Shown piece by piece: positions 1 through 6,805 of a stretch of DNA of 15,549 nt (position 1 is the stretch's first letter; every line of letters begins with the position of its first letter). A model generated the notes under the pieces. It made no database searches and was not told the origin of the DNA. It saw only the letters and a list, made by a program, of their open reading frames with translations. This DNA is from an uncultured Oscillospiraceae bacterium (GTDB lineage Bacteria > Bacillota > Clostridia > Oscillospirales > Acutalibacteraceae). A program made the translations under genes and the position numbers. The DNA lies in assembly GCA_900552115.1 (NCBI GenBank), contig URYP01000048.1, positions 1-15,549 of the forward strand, read 5' to 3'.

Positions 1-1
1 G

Positions 2-379
2 GAGATGGGGCTCGCGGAAGAGGAACTGCCGCCGCTGGTGCGCCAGTGGCGCGAGGCCAACCCGCACCTCATCCGCCTCTGGGCGCAAGTGGAGAACGCC
101 GCCATGACCGCCGTAAGGGAAAAGGCCCGCGTGCGCCTGGGCCGGCTCACTTTCCACTGCCGCTCGGGGATGCTGTTTATCACCCTGCCCTCGGGCAGGA
201 AGCTCTGCTACGTCAAGCCCCGCATCCAGACAAACCGCTTCGGCTCGCCCAGCTCGCCGCTTTGGACCAGGTCCCGGGCTTTCTGGAAAAGCGGGCTGGT
301 GCGCTGGTTGAACATGAGGCCAAACACCCGGCCCGATCGCCGGGCGGCCTCGTTCATCTCCTCCACCTGCGCGGTATAG
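2..379 (+). CDS. Partial phage-type family A DNA polymerase reading frame, open at the left edge, broken near 226-256
   Basis: The frame is already open at the left edge (codon 2-4 is GAG), so this is the tail of a longer reading frame. Its translation contains a LVRQWREANPHLIRLW stretch and then LPSGRKLCYVKPRI followed by NRFG, which I recognise as a segment near the active site of the DNA polymerase I-like polymerases of phages and prophages. Such enzymes normally continue for well over a hundred residues after the NRFG motif. Here resemblance ends around 244-256, and the remaining codons to 379 are simply the antisense of the oxidoreductase on the other strand. The true 3' part is therefore missing. 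This could be a prophage remnant cut by a deletion, or an assembly chimera. The family call is from motif recognition; no start can be chosen. Confidence 0.6.
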   Translation, partial: EMGLAEEELPPLVRQWREANPHLIRLWAQVENAAMTAVREKARVRLGRLTFHCRSGMLFITLPSGRKLCYVKPRIQTNRFGSPSSPLWTRSRAFWKSGLVRWLNMRPNTRPDRRAASFISSTCAV

Positions 380-681
380 ACCCCTGCCGGCTTTTCGCTG
401 AGGACGTGCAGCCCTTTTCTGAACGCCGCCGCGGCCACGACCGGATGCAGGTAATGGGGCGTGGCCACCAGCACCGCGTCCACGCCGCTGTCCAGCAGAT
501 CCTCATATTGCGAAAAAAAGGGGACGCCGGGCAAATGGTCCCGCGCCCAGTCCCGTTTCGCCTCGTCAATGTCGCATACCGCGGATAGTTCCAGCCCCTG
601 GATATGTCCGGCCGCTATGCTATTCGCATGGGCGCTGCCCATATTGCCGACGCCGACGATGCCCAGTCTAACGCTCTCCAT
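208..681 (-). CDS. Gfo/Idh/MocA-family NAD(P)-dependent oxidoreductase, C-terminally truncated
   Basis: The N-terminal Rossmann fold is clear: LGIVGVGNMGSAHANSI near residues 6-22 binds the dinucleotide, and VLSEKPAG near residues 93-100 is the EKP motif of the family. VATPHYLHP near 72-80 also fits. Family members usually have 330-390 residues, with a C-terminal substrate-binding domain after residue 120 or so. This frame has only 157, and homology stops at about residue 152, at positions 226-256, where a phage polymerase frame runs in from the other side. The last few residues and the stop are thus probably not native. I prefer the ATG at 681, which has GGGAGA eight bases upstream; an in-frame ATG at 696 with AGGA upstream is possible. 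The substrate (a sugar or polyol is usual) cannot be told. Confidence 0.75.
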   Translation of the reverse strand: MESVRLGIVGVGNMGSAHANSIAAGHIQGLELSAVCDIDEAKRDWARDHLPGVPFFSQYEDLLDSGVDAVLVATPHYLHPVVAAAAFRKGLHVLSEKPAGVYTAQVEEMNEAARRSGRVFGLMFNQRTSPLFQKARDLVQSGELGEPKRFVWMRGLT

Positions 682-716
682 ACGCGATTCTCCCATCCAG
701 AGAATTCCTGCTTTTC

Positions 717-746
717 AATATACCTCCAACCGCGGGCCCAAGTCAA
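717..746 (-). promoter_or_regulatory. Sigma-70/SigA-type promoter of the oxidoreductase gene
   Basis: On the minus strand TTGACT (746-741) and TATATT (722-717) are separated by 18 bases, each matching five of six consensus positions. Transcription would begin near 710, just upstream of the two possible starts at 696 and 681. It lies directly beyond the terminator of the upstream ABC gene pair, so the oxidoreductase appears to be its own unit. Confidence 0.65.
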
Positions 747-758
747 GGGCAAAGCCGG

Positions 759-790
759 AAAAAGGGCGGAAATTTTACGTCTTTCCGCCC
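759..790 (-). terminator. Rho-independent terminator of the ABC permease operon
   Basis: A perfect 9-bp stem (GGGCGGAAA at 764-772 pairing with TTTCCGCCC at 782-790) encloses a 9-base loop and is followed on the minus strand by five T residues (763-759). It starts 7 bases after the permease stop codon. The plus-strand side also has a T-rich tail, but no plus-strand gene runs into it. Confidence 0.85.
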
Positions 791-796
791 CTTTTC

Positions 797-3700
797 TTAT
801 TCGCCCGCTTTCATGGATTCCACCATGTCGATCCTGCGCAGACGGGGCTTCATCGTCAGGTTGACGCCGAGTGAAAACAGCACCGTCAGCGCCGCCGCAT
901 AGATGTAGCTGGTCCACTTGATGTCGCGGATAAACATGACCATCTCCACCTCGGCCGTCTGCACCACGAAAGCATGCAGCGCAATGCCGAGGCACAGCCC
1001 CACCGCTGTGCCGATCAGCATCAGGATGGTCGTCTCCCGGAAAATATAGGAGGATACCTCCCGGTCGTAAAAGCCCAGCACTTTGATGGTGGCCAGTTCC
1101 TTCTGCCGCTCGGTAATGTTGATGTTGGTAAGATTATACAGCACCACAAACGCCAACAGTCCCGCGCAGATAATCAGCACCAGCACAATGTAATTGACAC
1201 TGCCCAGCGTATCGTGCAGGCTGTCCCTCAGGGTATCCGTAAACTCCACCAAGGACACGTCGCCGGTTTTCAGCAGCCGGGTGGACAGACTGTCACGGTC
1301 CAGCCCCTCCGCGGCCGGTTTTGCCGCCAACACCGTAAATTCCGGCTGGGTATGGAAGGCTTTTTCATAGGCTGCCGGCGTCATATACACATAACTTTGC
1401 ACATAGTGCTCGGTAATACCGCCGACCGTAACCGTGGCCGACCGGTTGTCGGTGTCCTTGAGCCGGAACGTATCGCCTACCGACAGCCCCAGCTGTTTAG
1501 CCAGCTTTTCAGTGACAAGCACGCCGTCTTCACCAAGCGACAGGGGAGCGTGGCCCTTCCGCTCCCGCAGGGTCACAAAATCCGCCAGCCGGCCGGTTTC
1601 CTGCGGCACACATAGATGCGCGGCTTTGGTCGTCTGTCCCGCCACCGCGTCCACCGACGGCTGCGCCAAGGGCAGGTAGCCGGTAATCGTATCCTTATCG
1701 TCCAAAATAGCGGCCAGGTCCTTGTTCTGGGTAACCGCACCAGCCTCCTTGACGCCGATCATCAGCGAATAGTTGTAGATCTCCCCGAACTGCCGATCCA
1801 CAATTCCCGTGATCGAGCCGCTCATGCCGAAGCCGGTTACCAGCAGCGCCGTGCAGCCCGCCACGCCCAGCACGGTCATAAAGAAGCGCTTTTTATATCG
1901 GAAAATATTCCGGGCGGTGACCTTCTGGGTAAATTTAAAGCGTTTCCACAAAAACGGGATATACTCCATGAAAATGCGTTTGCCGGCCTTGGGAGCGCGG
2001 GGCAGCAGAAGCTGTGCGGCATTCTGCCGCAGGATGCCATAGCAGGCAGCAAACGTAGCGGCCATGATGCAGGCAAACAGGATGCCGAAGATAGCCCCCG
2101 CCATGTCGAAGTAGAACGAGGCGACCAGCGGCGGTTGGTCATACAAGATCTGATAGGCATTCCAGATGACCCGCGGGAACACCTGGAACCCAATCGCCAT
2201 GCCGGCGATGCTCCCCAGCGACGTGGCCACCCCGGCGTAAAGCATATATTTTCCCATTATGGCCGCGTTGCCGTAGCCCAACGCCTTCAGCGTACCGATC
2301 TGGATGCGCTCCTCCTCCACCATGCGGGTCATGGTGGTCAGCGCTACCAGAGCGGCTACAAGGCAGAAGAATACGGGGAACACCACCGCGATGGCGGCCA
2401 CTTTGTCGGCATTGGAACCGAAAGTGTTATAGGCCAAAATCCCGTTACGGTCAAGGACATACCATTCGGCGGGTTCGATAGCGGCGATATCCTTTTCCGC
2501 CTGGTCGATCTCCTTTTGTCCGTCGGCAAGCTTTTCCCGCGCCTCCCGCTCGCCGCGGGTATACTCCTGTTCGGCGTCCTCTATCTCCTGTTTGGCGTCC
2601 TCCAGCTCTTTTTCCGAGGCTTCCAGCGTTTCGCGGGAAGCGGCCAACTGCCGCTCCCCTTCTGCAAGGGCGGCTTTGGCCTGCTCTGTGGCGTCACTAA
2701 GCTGTTTCTGCCCCTCCTCAAGCTGAAGGCCGGCGGCCTCCAGCGCCGCTTTTTGCTCACCTAGCTGTTTCACGCCCGCGTCATACACCGCCTGCTGTGA
2801 ATCCAGCTCCTGTTTTAGCGCAGCCGCCTGCTCCGTCATACCCGCCGCTTCCAGACTCGCAAGCTGCTCGCGCCCGGCGGCCAACTTTATCGCCGCCTCG
2901 TCCAACTGTTTTCGCGCCTGTTCCAGCTGCGTCTTTCCATTGATCCACGCGGCCCGCGCGTCTTCCAACTCCTCCTGCCTGGCTGCAAGCTGCGTATCGG
3001 CGTCGGCGCGCTGCTTTTCCAGTGCGGCCTCCCCGTCGGCCAATTGCTGCCGGCCCTGCGTAAGCGCCGTCTCCCCGTGTGCAATCTCCTGTTTGCCGTC
3101 GTCGATCTTACGGCGGGCGGCAGCCAATTCATCCTCCGCCTCTTTTTTGGCCTTTTCGTAGTCCCTCTTGGCCTCGTTCAGCTTGTCGGTGGCGTCCTCC
3201 ACGATCTCGTCGGTACGCCGCTGCGCCTGTGTTTTCGCCAGGGTTTCCAGTCGGTCGGTCACCGGCGCAACCGTATCGTCGTATCCCTCCGTATAGGCGG
3301 TCTCCCCTTTGGCCCCCTTTACCTGTATCAGCAGGTCGGTGTAGGCCTCCATGGTAAAGCTCTCCGCCGGGATATAAGCAAATAGGCCGATAGACCCGTT
3401 GCCCACCGAGGTGTTTTCCCGGTCAACCGAAAAGAACCGGGCGCTCCGCACGATCCCCACCACGGTATACGCCGTTGAAGACAGGCTCTCGGACAAATCC
3501 TCCTCCCCCGGAAGCATCAGGGTTTCTCCAATTTTAATGTCGCGGCTGAGCCCAACAGGGATATCGATCACGCACTCATCCGTTTTTTCGGGCAGGCGCC
3601 CTTCCCGCAGCTCCAGCCGGTTCATTTTGCCGGGCAAGCTCATAAAACGGGTGGGGATCTCCGGATCGCGCGGCGCGCCCGCCAGCACATCCTTGCTGTA

Positions 3701-3964
3701 GGCCAGCTCCGCGCTGTCCACGCCCTGCGTCCCCTTGACCGCCCACAAATCGTCGTCGGTCAGGCCCAGCGTGGATACCACCCGGATATCCATCAAATCA
3801 TATTCGTCGTAATACGCATCGGCGGACTGCCGCATATCCGGTGTGGCCGCCATCAGCCCGGAAAGAAACCCGGCGCCCAGGGCTACAATGGCAAAAATGG
3901 CCAGGAACCGGCTCATGCTGGAACCGACCGAACGCAAAACATGCTTATTATATATTTTACTCAC
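797..3964 (-). CDS. Large FtsX/MacB-type ABC transporter permease with a ~250-residue coiled coil
   Basis: This 1055-residue membrane protein has an N-terminal membrane segment (about 17-40), an extracytoplasmic domain (41-240), and a long Ala/Glu/Gln/Lys-rich coiled coil (about 240-495). Three membrane segments follow (520-545, 573-597, 616-644), then another near 693-716, a second extracytoplasmic domain, and three C-terminal segments (923-947, 975-999, 1017-1038). LKALGY (559-564) and IKVLGFY (960-966) are the two copies of the cytoplasmic motif typical of FtsX domains, so the protein is a duplicated FtsX permease. The start is GTG at 3964, three bases after the ATPase stop, with only a weak GAGTGG upstream, suggesting translational coupling. 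Such proteins pump or extract hydrophobic or peptide substrates, or act mechanically on envelope proteins; the substrate is unknown. It is not an amino-acid importer permease. Confidence 0.9.
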   Translation of the reverse strand: MSKIYNKHVLRSVGSSMSRFLAIFAIVALGAGFLSGLMAATPDMRQSADAYYDEYDLMDIRVVSTLGLTDDDLWAVKGTQGVDSAELAYSKDVLAGAPRDPEIPTRFMSLPGKMNRLELREGRLPEKTDECVIDIPVGLSRDIKIGETLMLPGEEDLSESLSSTAYTVVGIVRSARFFSVDRENTSVGNGSIGLFAYIPAESFTMEAYTDLLIQVKGAKGETAYTEGYDDTVAPVTDRLETLAKTQAQRRTDEIVEDATDKLNEAKRDYEKAKKEAEDELAAARRKIDDGKQEIAHGETALTQGRQQLADGEAALEKQRADADTQLAARQEELEDARAAWINGKTQLEQARKQLDEAAIKLAAGREQLASLEAAGMTEQAAALKQELDSQQAVYDAGVKQLGEQKAALEAAGLQLEEGQKQLSDATEQAKAALAEGERQLAASRETLEASEKELEDAKQEIEDAEQEYTRGEREAREKLADGQKEIDQAEKDIAAIEPAEWYVLDRNGILAYNTFGSNADKVAAIAVVFPVFFCLVAALVALTTMTRMVEEERIQIGTLKALGYGNAAIMGKYMLYAGVATSLGSIAGMAIGFQVFPRVIWNAYQILYDQPPLVASFYFDMAGAIFGILFACIMAATFAACYGILRQNAAQLLLPRAPKAGKRIFMEYIPFLWKRFKFTQKVTARNIFRYKKRFFMTVLGVAGCTALLVTGFGMSGSITGIVDRQFGEIYNYSLMIGVKEAGAVTQNKDLAAILDDKDTITGYLPLAQPSVDAVAGQTTKAAHLCVPQETGRLADFVTLRERKGHAPLSLGEDGVLVTEKLAKQLGLSVGDTFRLKDTDNRSATVTVGGITEHYVQSYVYMTPAAYEKAFHTQPEFTVLAAKPAAEGLDRDSLSTRLLKTGDVSLVEFTDTLRDSLHDTLGSVNYIVLVLIICAGLLAFVVLYNLTNINITERQKELATIKVLGFYDREVSSYIFRETTILMLIGTAVGLCLGIALHAFVVQTAEVEMVMFIRDIKWTSYIYAAALTVLFSLGVNLTMKPRLRRIDMVESMKAGE

Positions 3965-3967
3965 GCG

Positions 3968-4672
<705 letters not shown>

Positions 4673-4734
4673 AGTGTCTCTCCTTTTTGTCTGCCGCTCC
4701 GGATGCCCGGCCGTCGGACGGAATAATTAGGATT

Positions 4735-4743
4735 AGTATAGCA
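4735..4743 (-). promoter_or_regulatory. Extended -10 promoter of the ABC operon
   Basis: The minus strand reads TGC followed by TATACT (4743-4735), an extended -10 element matching five of six consensus bases. No convincing -35 box is seen 16-18 bases upstream, which extended -10 promoters can tolerate. Transcription would start near 4728, about 56 bases before the GTG of the ATPase. The plus-strand promoter of coaX lies about 120 bases away in the same A/T-rich gap, so the two units diverge. Confidence 0.5.
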
Positions 4744-4838
4744 TATTCCCGTATAAAATAGGATAGCGCCCGGAAAAATTTAAAAAATCTTTACGACTTA
4801 TCACCGCGCAGCCGTATCCGGATTGTGAAAGCTGCCGG

Positions 4839-4868
4839 TTGTTTCTTTTTATGGAAACGTGGTATAAT
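4839..4868 (+). promoter_or_regulatory. Promoter of coaX with perfect extended -10
   Basis: TGG precedes a perfect TATAAT at 4863-4868, giving an extended -10 element. A weak -35, TTGTTT, sits 18 bases upstream at 4839-4844. The predicted start of transcription is near 4875, so the first of two similar palindromes (4872-4891) overlaps it, a position usual for repressor operators. The coaX start codon is about 180 bases further on, so the transcript has an unusually long leader. Confidence 0.65.
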
Positions 4869-4869
4869 A

Positions 4870-5031
4870 GTCTCAAACCTATGGTTTGGAGCCAAATGTC
4901 TTTTGCTAAGCAAAAAACATTGGAAGAATGGTTGTCGCCGCGAGGCGGCTCCTACGCCGGGGCGCACCTCAATTCTTCTGGTCTCTGCAATATTTATGCT
5001 GTTTTGGTCTCAAACCTTTGGCTTGAGCCAT
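4870..5031 (+). repeat. Pair of imperfect direct repeats, each a hairpin-forming dyad, flanking the coaX leader
   Basis: GTCTCAAACC occurs at 4870-4879 and again at 5007-5016, 137 bases apart. In both copies it runs on into a dyad that ends in AGCCA. Copy 1 pairs CAAACC with GGTTTG around TAT (4874-4888). Copy 2 pairs CTCAA and CC with GG and TTGAG around TTT (5009-5027), with one A-C mismatch. Because each copy is palindromic, the 3' arm of copy 1 is also complementary to the 5' arm of copy 2, so the same pair can be read as terminal inverted repeats of an element of about 134 bases. Operators, a small mobile repeat, or RNA arms are all possible. Confidence 0.6.
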
Positions 5032-5054
5032 TGAAAGAAAGGCGGTCGCCACCC
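4875..5054 (+). promoter_or_regulatory. Candidate structured 5' leader RNA of coaX (no known family recognised)
   Basis: Hand folding gives several strong elements. A hairpin of about 13 bp joins 4892-4906 to 4910-4923, with its core TTTTGC-TAA-GCAAAA. A 7-bp stem joins GAAGAAT (4923-4929) to ATTCTTC (4972-4978) and encloses a GCCGC-GAG-GCGGC hairpin (4937-4949). A long-range helix joins 4883-4896 to 5003-5016, with 13 of 14 positions pairing when G-U is allowed. The long-range helix excludes the 5' hairpin (4874-4888), the 3' hairpin (5009-5027) and part of the 4892 hairpin, as in a switch. The probable ribosome binding site AGGCGG (5039-5044) lies in a small GGCG/CGCC dyad. It does not resemble the TPP, FMN, cobalamin, THF, SAM, T-box or pan motifs as I know them. 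No covariation evidence is available. Confidence 0.45.
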
Positions 5055-5819
5055 ATGCTGCTAGCTTTGGATATGGGAAACACCAACATTACCATCGGCG
5101 TTTTTGAAGGGAGCCGGCTCCTGCTGGAATCCCGCGTAGCTACCGATGATACGAAGATGGAAGATCAATATGCCGTGGAACTGATGGATATTCTGCGGCT
5201 GTATCATGTAGACGCGGCCAACGTGGATGGGGCAATTATCAGCTCGGTCGTACCACAGTTGGACCGCACCCTCCGGCACGCTGTCAAAAAGGTGACCGGG
5301 CAGACCCCGCTCATGGTAGGGCCCGGAACCAGGACCGGCCTCAACATCCGCATTGACAATCCCGCCCAACTCGGCCCCGATCTGCTGGTGGGCGCCATCG
5401 CCGCCATCGCCCAGTACGGCGCGCCCTGCATTATCTGGGACCTGGGCACAGCGACGACCGTGTCCGTGGTGGATGAAAAAGGGGATTTCCGGGGCGGCGC
5501 CATTATGCCGGGTGTGGCCACCTCCTTTGAATCCCTGACCAATCGCACCTCGCTGCTGCCCCGTATCCGGCTAGAAGCACCCGCTCACGTGATCGGCACC
5601 AATTCCAACGACTCCATGCAATCGGGCGCGGTGTTCGGCCTGGCCTCCATGGTCGACGGCATGTGCGACCGCATAGAAGAAGAACTGGGCGGCCCGGCGA
5701 CGGTTATCGCCACCGGCGGGTTGGGCCGGGAGATTGTGCCGCACTGCCGCCATCGTATTGCCTATGACGACAAGCTGCTGCTTGAAGGGCTGCGGCTGGT
5801 ATACGAAAAAAATCGTTGA
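5055..5819 (+). CDS. coaX: Type III pantothenate kinase
   Basis: CoaX phosphorylates pantothenate to 4'-phosphopantothenate, the first step of coenzyme A synthesis, in the cytoplasm. The type III enzyme is not inhibited by CoA. The 254-residue length is the family norm. Visible motifs are the N-terminal phosphate-binding LDMGNTNITIG (5-15), GPDLLVGAIAA (107-117) carrying the catalytic-site Asp109, and IIWDLGTATT (126-135), followed by GGAIMPGV (147-154). The C-terminal VIATGGLG (217-224) is the second actin-like phosphate motif. The frame is open back to an ATG at 4839, but that extension runs over the promoter and leader and is not protein-like. The ATG at 5055 gives the conserved N-terminus and has AGGCGG upstream. 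The next gene probably supplies the substrate. Confidence 0.95.
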   Translation: MLLALDMGNTNITIGVFEGSRLLLESRVATDDTKMEDQYAVELMDILRLYHVDAANVDGAIISSVVPQLDRTLRHAVKKVTGQTPLMVGPGTRTGLNIRIDNPAQLGPDLLVGAIAAIAQYGAPCIIWDLGTATTVSVVDEKGDFRGGAIMPGVATSFESLTNRTSLLPRIRLEAPAHVIGTNSNDSMQSGAVFGLASMVDGMCDRIEEELGGPATVIATGGLGREIVPHCRHRIAYDDKLLLEGLRLVYEKNR

Positions 5820-5973
5820 GTTGAATTCAGCTATCCCATTCCCCGGTTGTTACCGCCCGCCAGGCAGCCTATCAGCGCCTGAGCGATCCGGCGGAAGGCA
5901 GCCGTGGAATGTTGATATATAAACATTCAGCGCTGTATCCGGTTACCGGAACAGCAGCAAGGAGGAATTTGTC
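5820..5973 (+). promoter_or_regulatory. coaX to ECF gap with three inverted repeats and a strong ribosome binding site
   Basis: The gap contains a nested stem (CCGCC 5857-5861 with GGCGG 5890-5894, inside it AGGC 5862-5865 with GCCT 5877-5880). Next comes a 22-base dyad, 5907-5928 (arms GAATGTT and AACATTC, 20 of 22 positions symmetrical, centre ATATAT). Last is a 24-base dyad, 5932-5955 (outer arms GCTGT and ACAGC, inner TCCGG and CCGGA). AAGGAGG (5959-5965) follows, eight bases before the ATG of the transporter gene. The A/T-rich dyad could overlap a promoter, but no clear -35 is visible. There is no U-tailed terminator, so read-through from coaX is likely. Confidence 0.45.
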
Positions 5974-6576
5974 ATGACCAATGCCAAAAGCAAAAGCCGC
6001 CTGCAATGGATGACCATTGCCGCGCTGCTGACCGCCCTGATTTTCCTGTTCACCTTTACCGGTATCGGGTATATACCGGTCGGGCCGTTGACCCTGACCA
6101 TCCTGACCCTGCCGGTGGCTGTGGGCGCCTGCCTGCTTGGACCCTGGGGCGGACTGTTCTTAGGGGCCATGTTTGGCCTGTCCAGCTTTCTCACCTGCTT
6201 TGGCATCGATGCCACCGGCACGCTGCTGCTGGGGGAAAACGCCTTTTTTACCTTTATCACCTGCATGGTTCCCCGGCTGCTCTGCGGTTTTCTGCCCGCC
6301 CTGCTGTTTCGGGCGCTGGACAAACGCGACCGCAGCCACATTTTTTCAGCCTCCCTGTCCTGCCTGGCTGTCGCCGTGCTGAACACGGTACTGTTTTTGT
6401 CCTGCATGTGGTTGTTTTTTTCGGATGTATGGACCGGTCAGGGCTTCCAGAACATCTGGCTGTTCTTTGTCGCGTGTGCCGGCGTTAATGCGCTGGTCGA
6501 AGCGGCGTCTAATCTGTTTATCGGCGGCGCCATCGTCAAAGCGCTGCTTGCGGTGCAAAAACGCATGACCGTATAA
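5974..6576 (+). CDS. ECF transporter S component, probably for pantothenate (PanT-like)
   Basis: The 200-residue protein is hydrophobic throughout, with about six membrane segments (near 12-30, 38-56, 60-75, 88-112, 126-149 and 160-190). The stretch GIGYIPVGPLTLTILTLPVA and the following GACLLGPWGGLFLGAMFGLSS have the character of substrate-capturing S components of energy-coupling factor vitamin transporters. S components bind one vitamin and share an energising module (EcfA, EcfA', EcfT), which is not encoded in this window. The position downstream of pantothenate kinase suggests pantothenate as the ligand. Riboflavin or another vitamin cannot be excluded from sequence alone. The start has an excellent AAGGAGG eight bases upstream. 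A strong terminator follows, so coaX and this gene end one transcription unit. Confidence 0.85.
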   Translation: MTNAKSKSRLQWMTIAALLTALIFLFTFTGIGYIPVGPLTLTILTLPVAVGACLLGPWGGLFLGAMFGLSSFLTCFGIDATGTLLLGENAFFTFITCMVPRLLCGFLPALLFRALDKRDRSHIFSASLSCLAVAVLNTVLFLSCMWLFFSDVWTGQGFQNIWLFFVACAGVNALVEAASNLFIGGAIVKALLAVQKRMTV

Positions 6577-6590
6577 ACAAATGCCATCTG

Positions 6591-6623
6591 CAAGGGGCCG
6601 GCTATAAGCCGGCCCCTTGTTTT
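6591..6623 (+). terminator. Rho-independent terminator after the ECF gene
   Basis: A perfect 12-bp stem, CAAGGGGCCGGC (6591-6602) with GCCGGCCCCTTG (6608-6619), has a TATAA loop and a TTTT tail (6620-6623). It begins 15 bases after the stop codon. Confidence 0.92.
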
Positions 6624-6805
6624 GCCCGTTGTGTGGGACGCTTGGGTATCGGCGTTGCCATGGTCCGGATGCGCCGCCAGCCGGTTGCCCTGTGCGTATG
6701 TCGCTGCCGGATCCGCTTACATACGCCGTTTCTTAAATGAACACCCGCGCACACATCGTTGAATGTCAAATGATGCGTGCGCGGGTGTTTTTAATAAGGA
6801 ATTCG
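6624..6805. terminator. Gap holding a long hairpin between the converging ECF and folE units, plus a second inverted repeat
   Basis: AACACCCGCGCACACATC (6740-6757) pairs with GATGCGTGCGCGGGTGTT (6772-6789) over 18 positions with one non-Watson-Crick pair, and inside the loop TTGA can pair with TCAA. The plus-strand side ends in a five-T run (6788-6792); the minus-strand side has only a weaker TTCATTT tail. It lies 14 bases beyond the folE stop, so it probably ends folE transcripts and blocks read-through from the left. A second inverted repeat, GCGTATGT (6694-6701) with ACATACGC (6719-6726), has no obvious role. No gene is seen in the gap. Confidence 0.65.

Noticed and set aside
1616..2764. 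Long plus-strand open frame of 382 codons opposite the ABC permease
   Set aside because: It is antisense to a clearly conserved protein; its composition reflects the permease codons and it has no family features.
4923..4978. Seven-bp closing stem with inner hairpins, resembling a tRNA acceptor
   Set aside because: Only 56 bases, with no T-loop, no anticodon arm and no CCA or discriminator context.
4995..5006. TATGCTGTTTTG, identical to part of a type II CRISPR repeat from streptococci, next to a repeated GTCTCAAAC sequence
   Set aside because: Only two copies of the flanking repeat, 137 bases apart, no spacer pattern and no cas genes; the 12-base match is best seen as chance.
4839..5054. 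A 72-residue in-frame extension of pantothenate kinase upstream of 5055
   Set aside because: It overlaps the -10 box and the folded leader, has no ribosome binding site at its start, and the ATG at 5055 already gives the conserved N-terminus.
5820..5973. Possible FMN, TPP or THF riboswitch before the vitamin transporter gene
   Set aside because: None of the conserved core sequences of these riboswitches as I know them could be found; only unassigned dyads are present.
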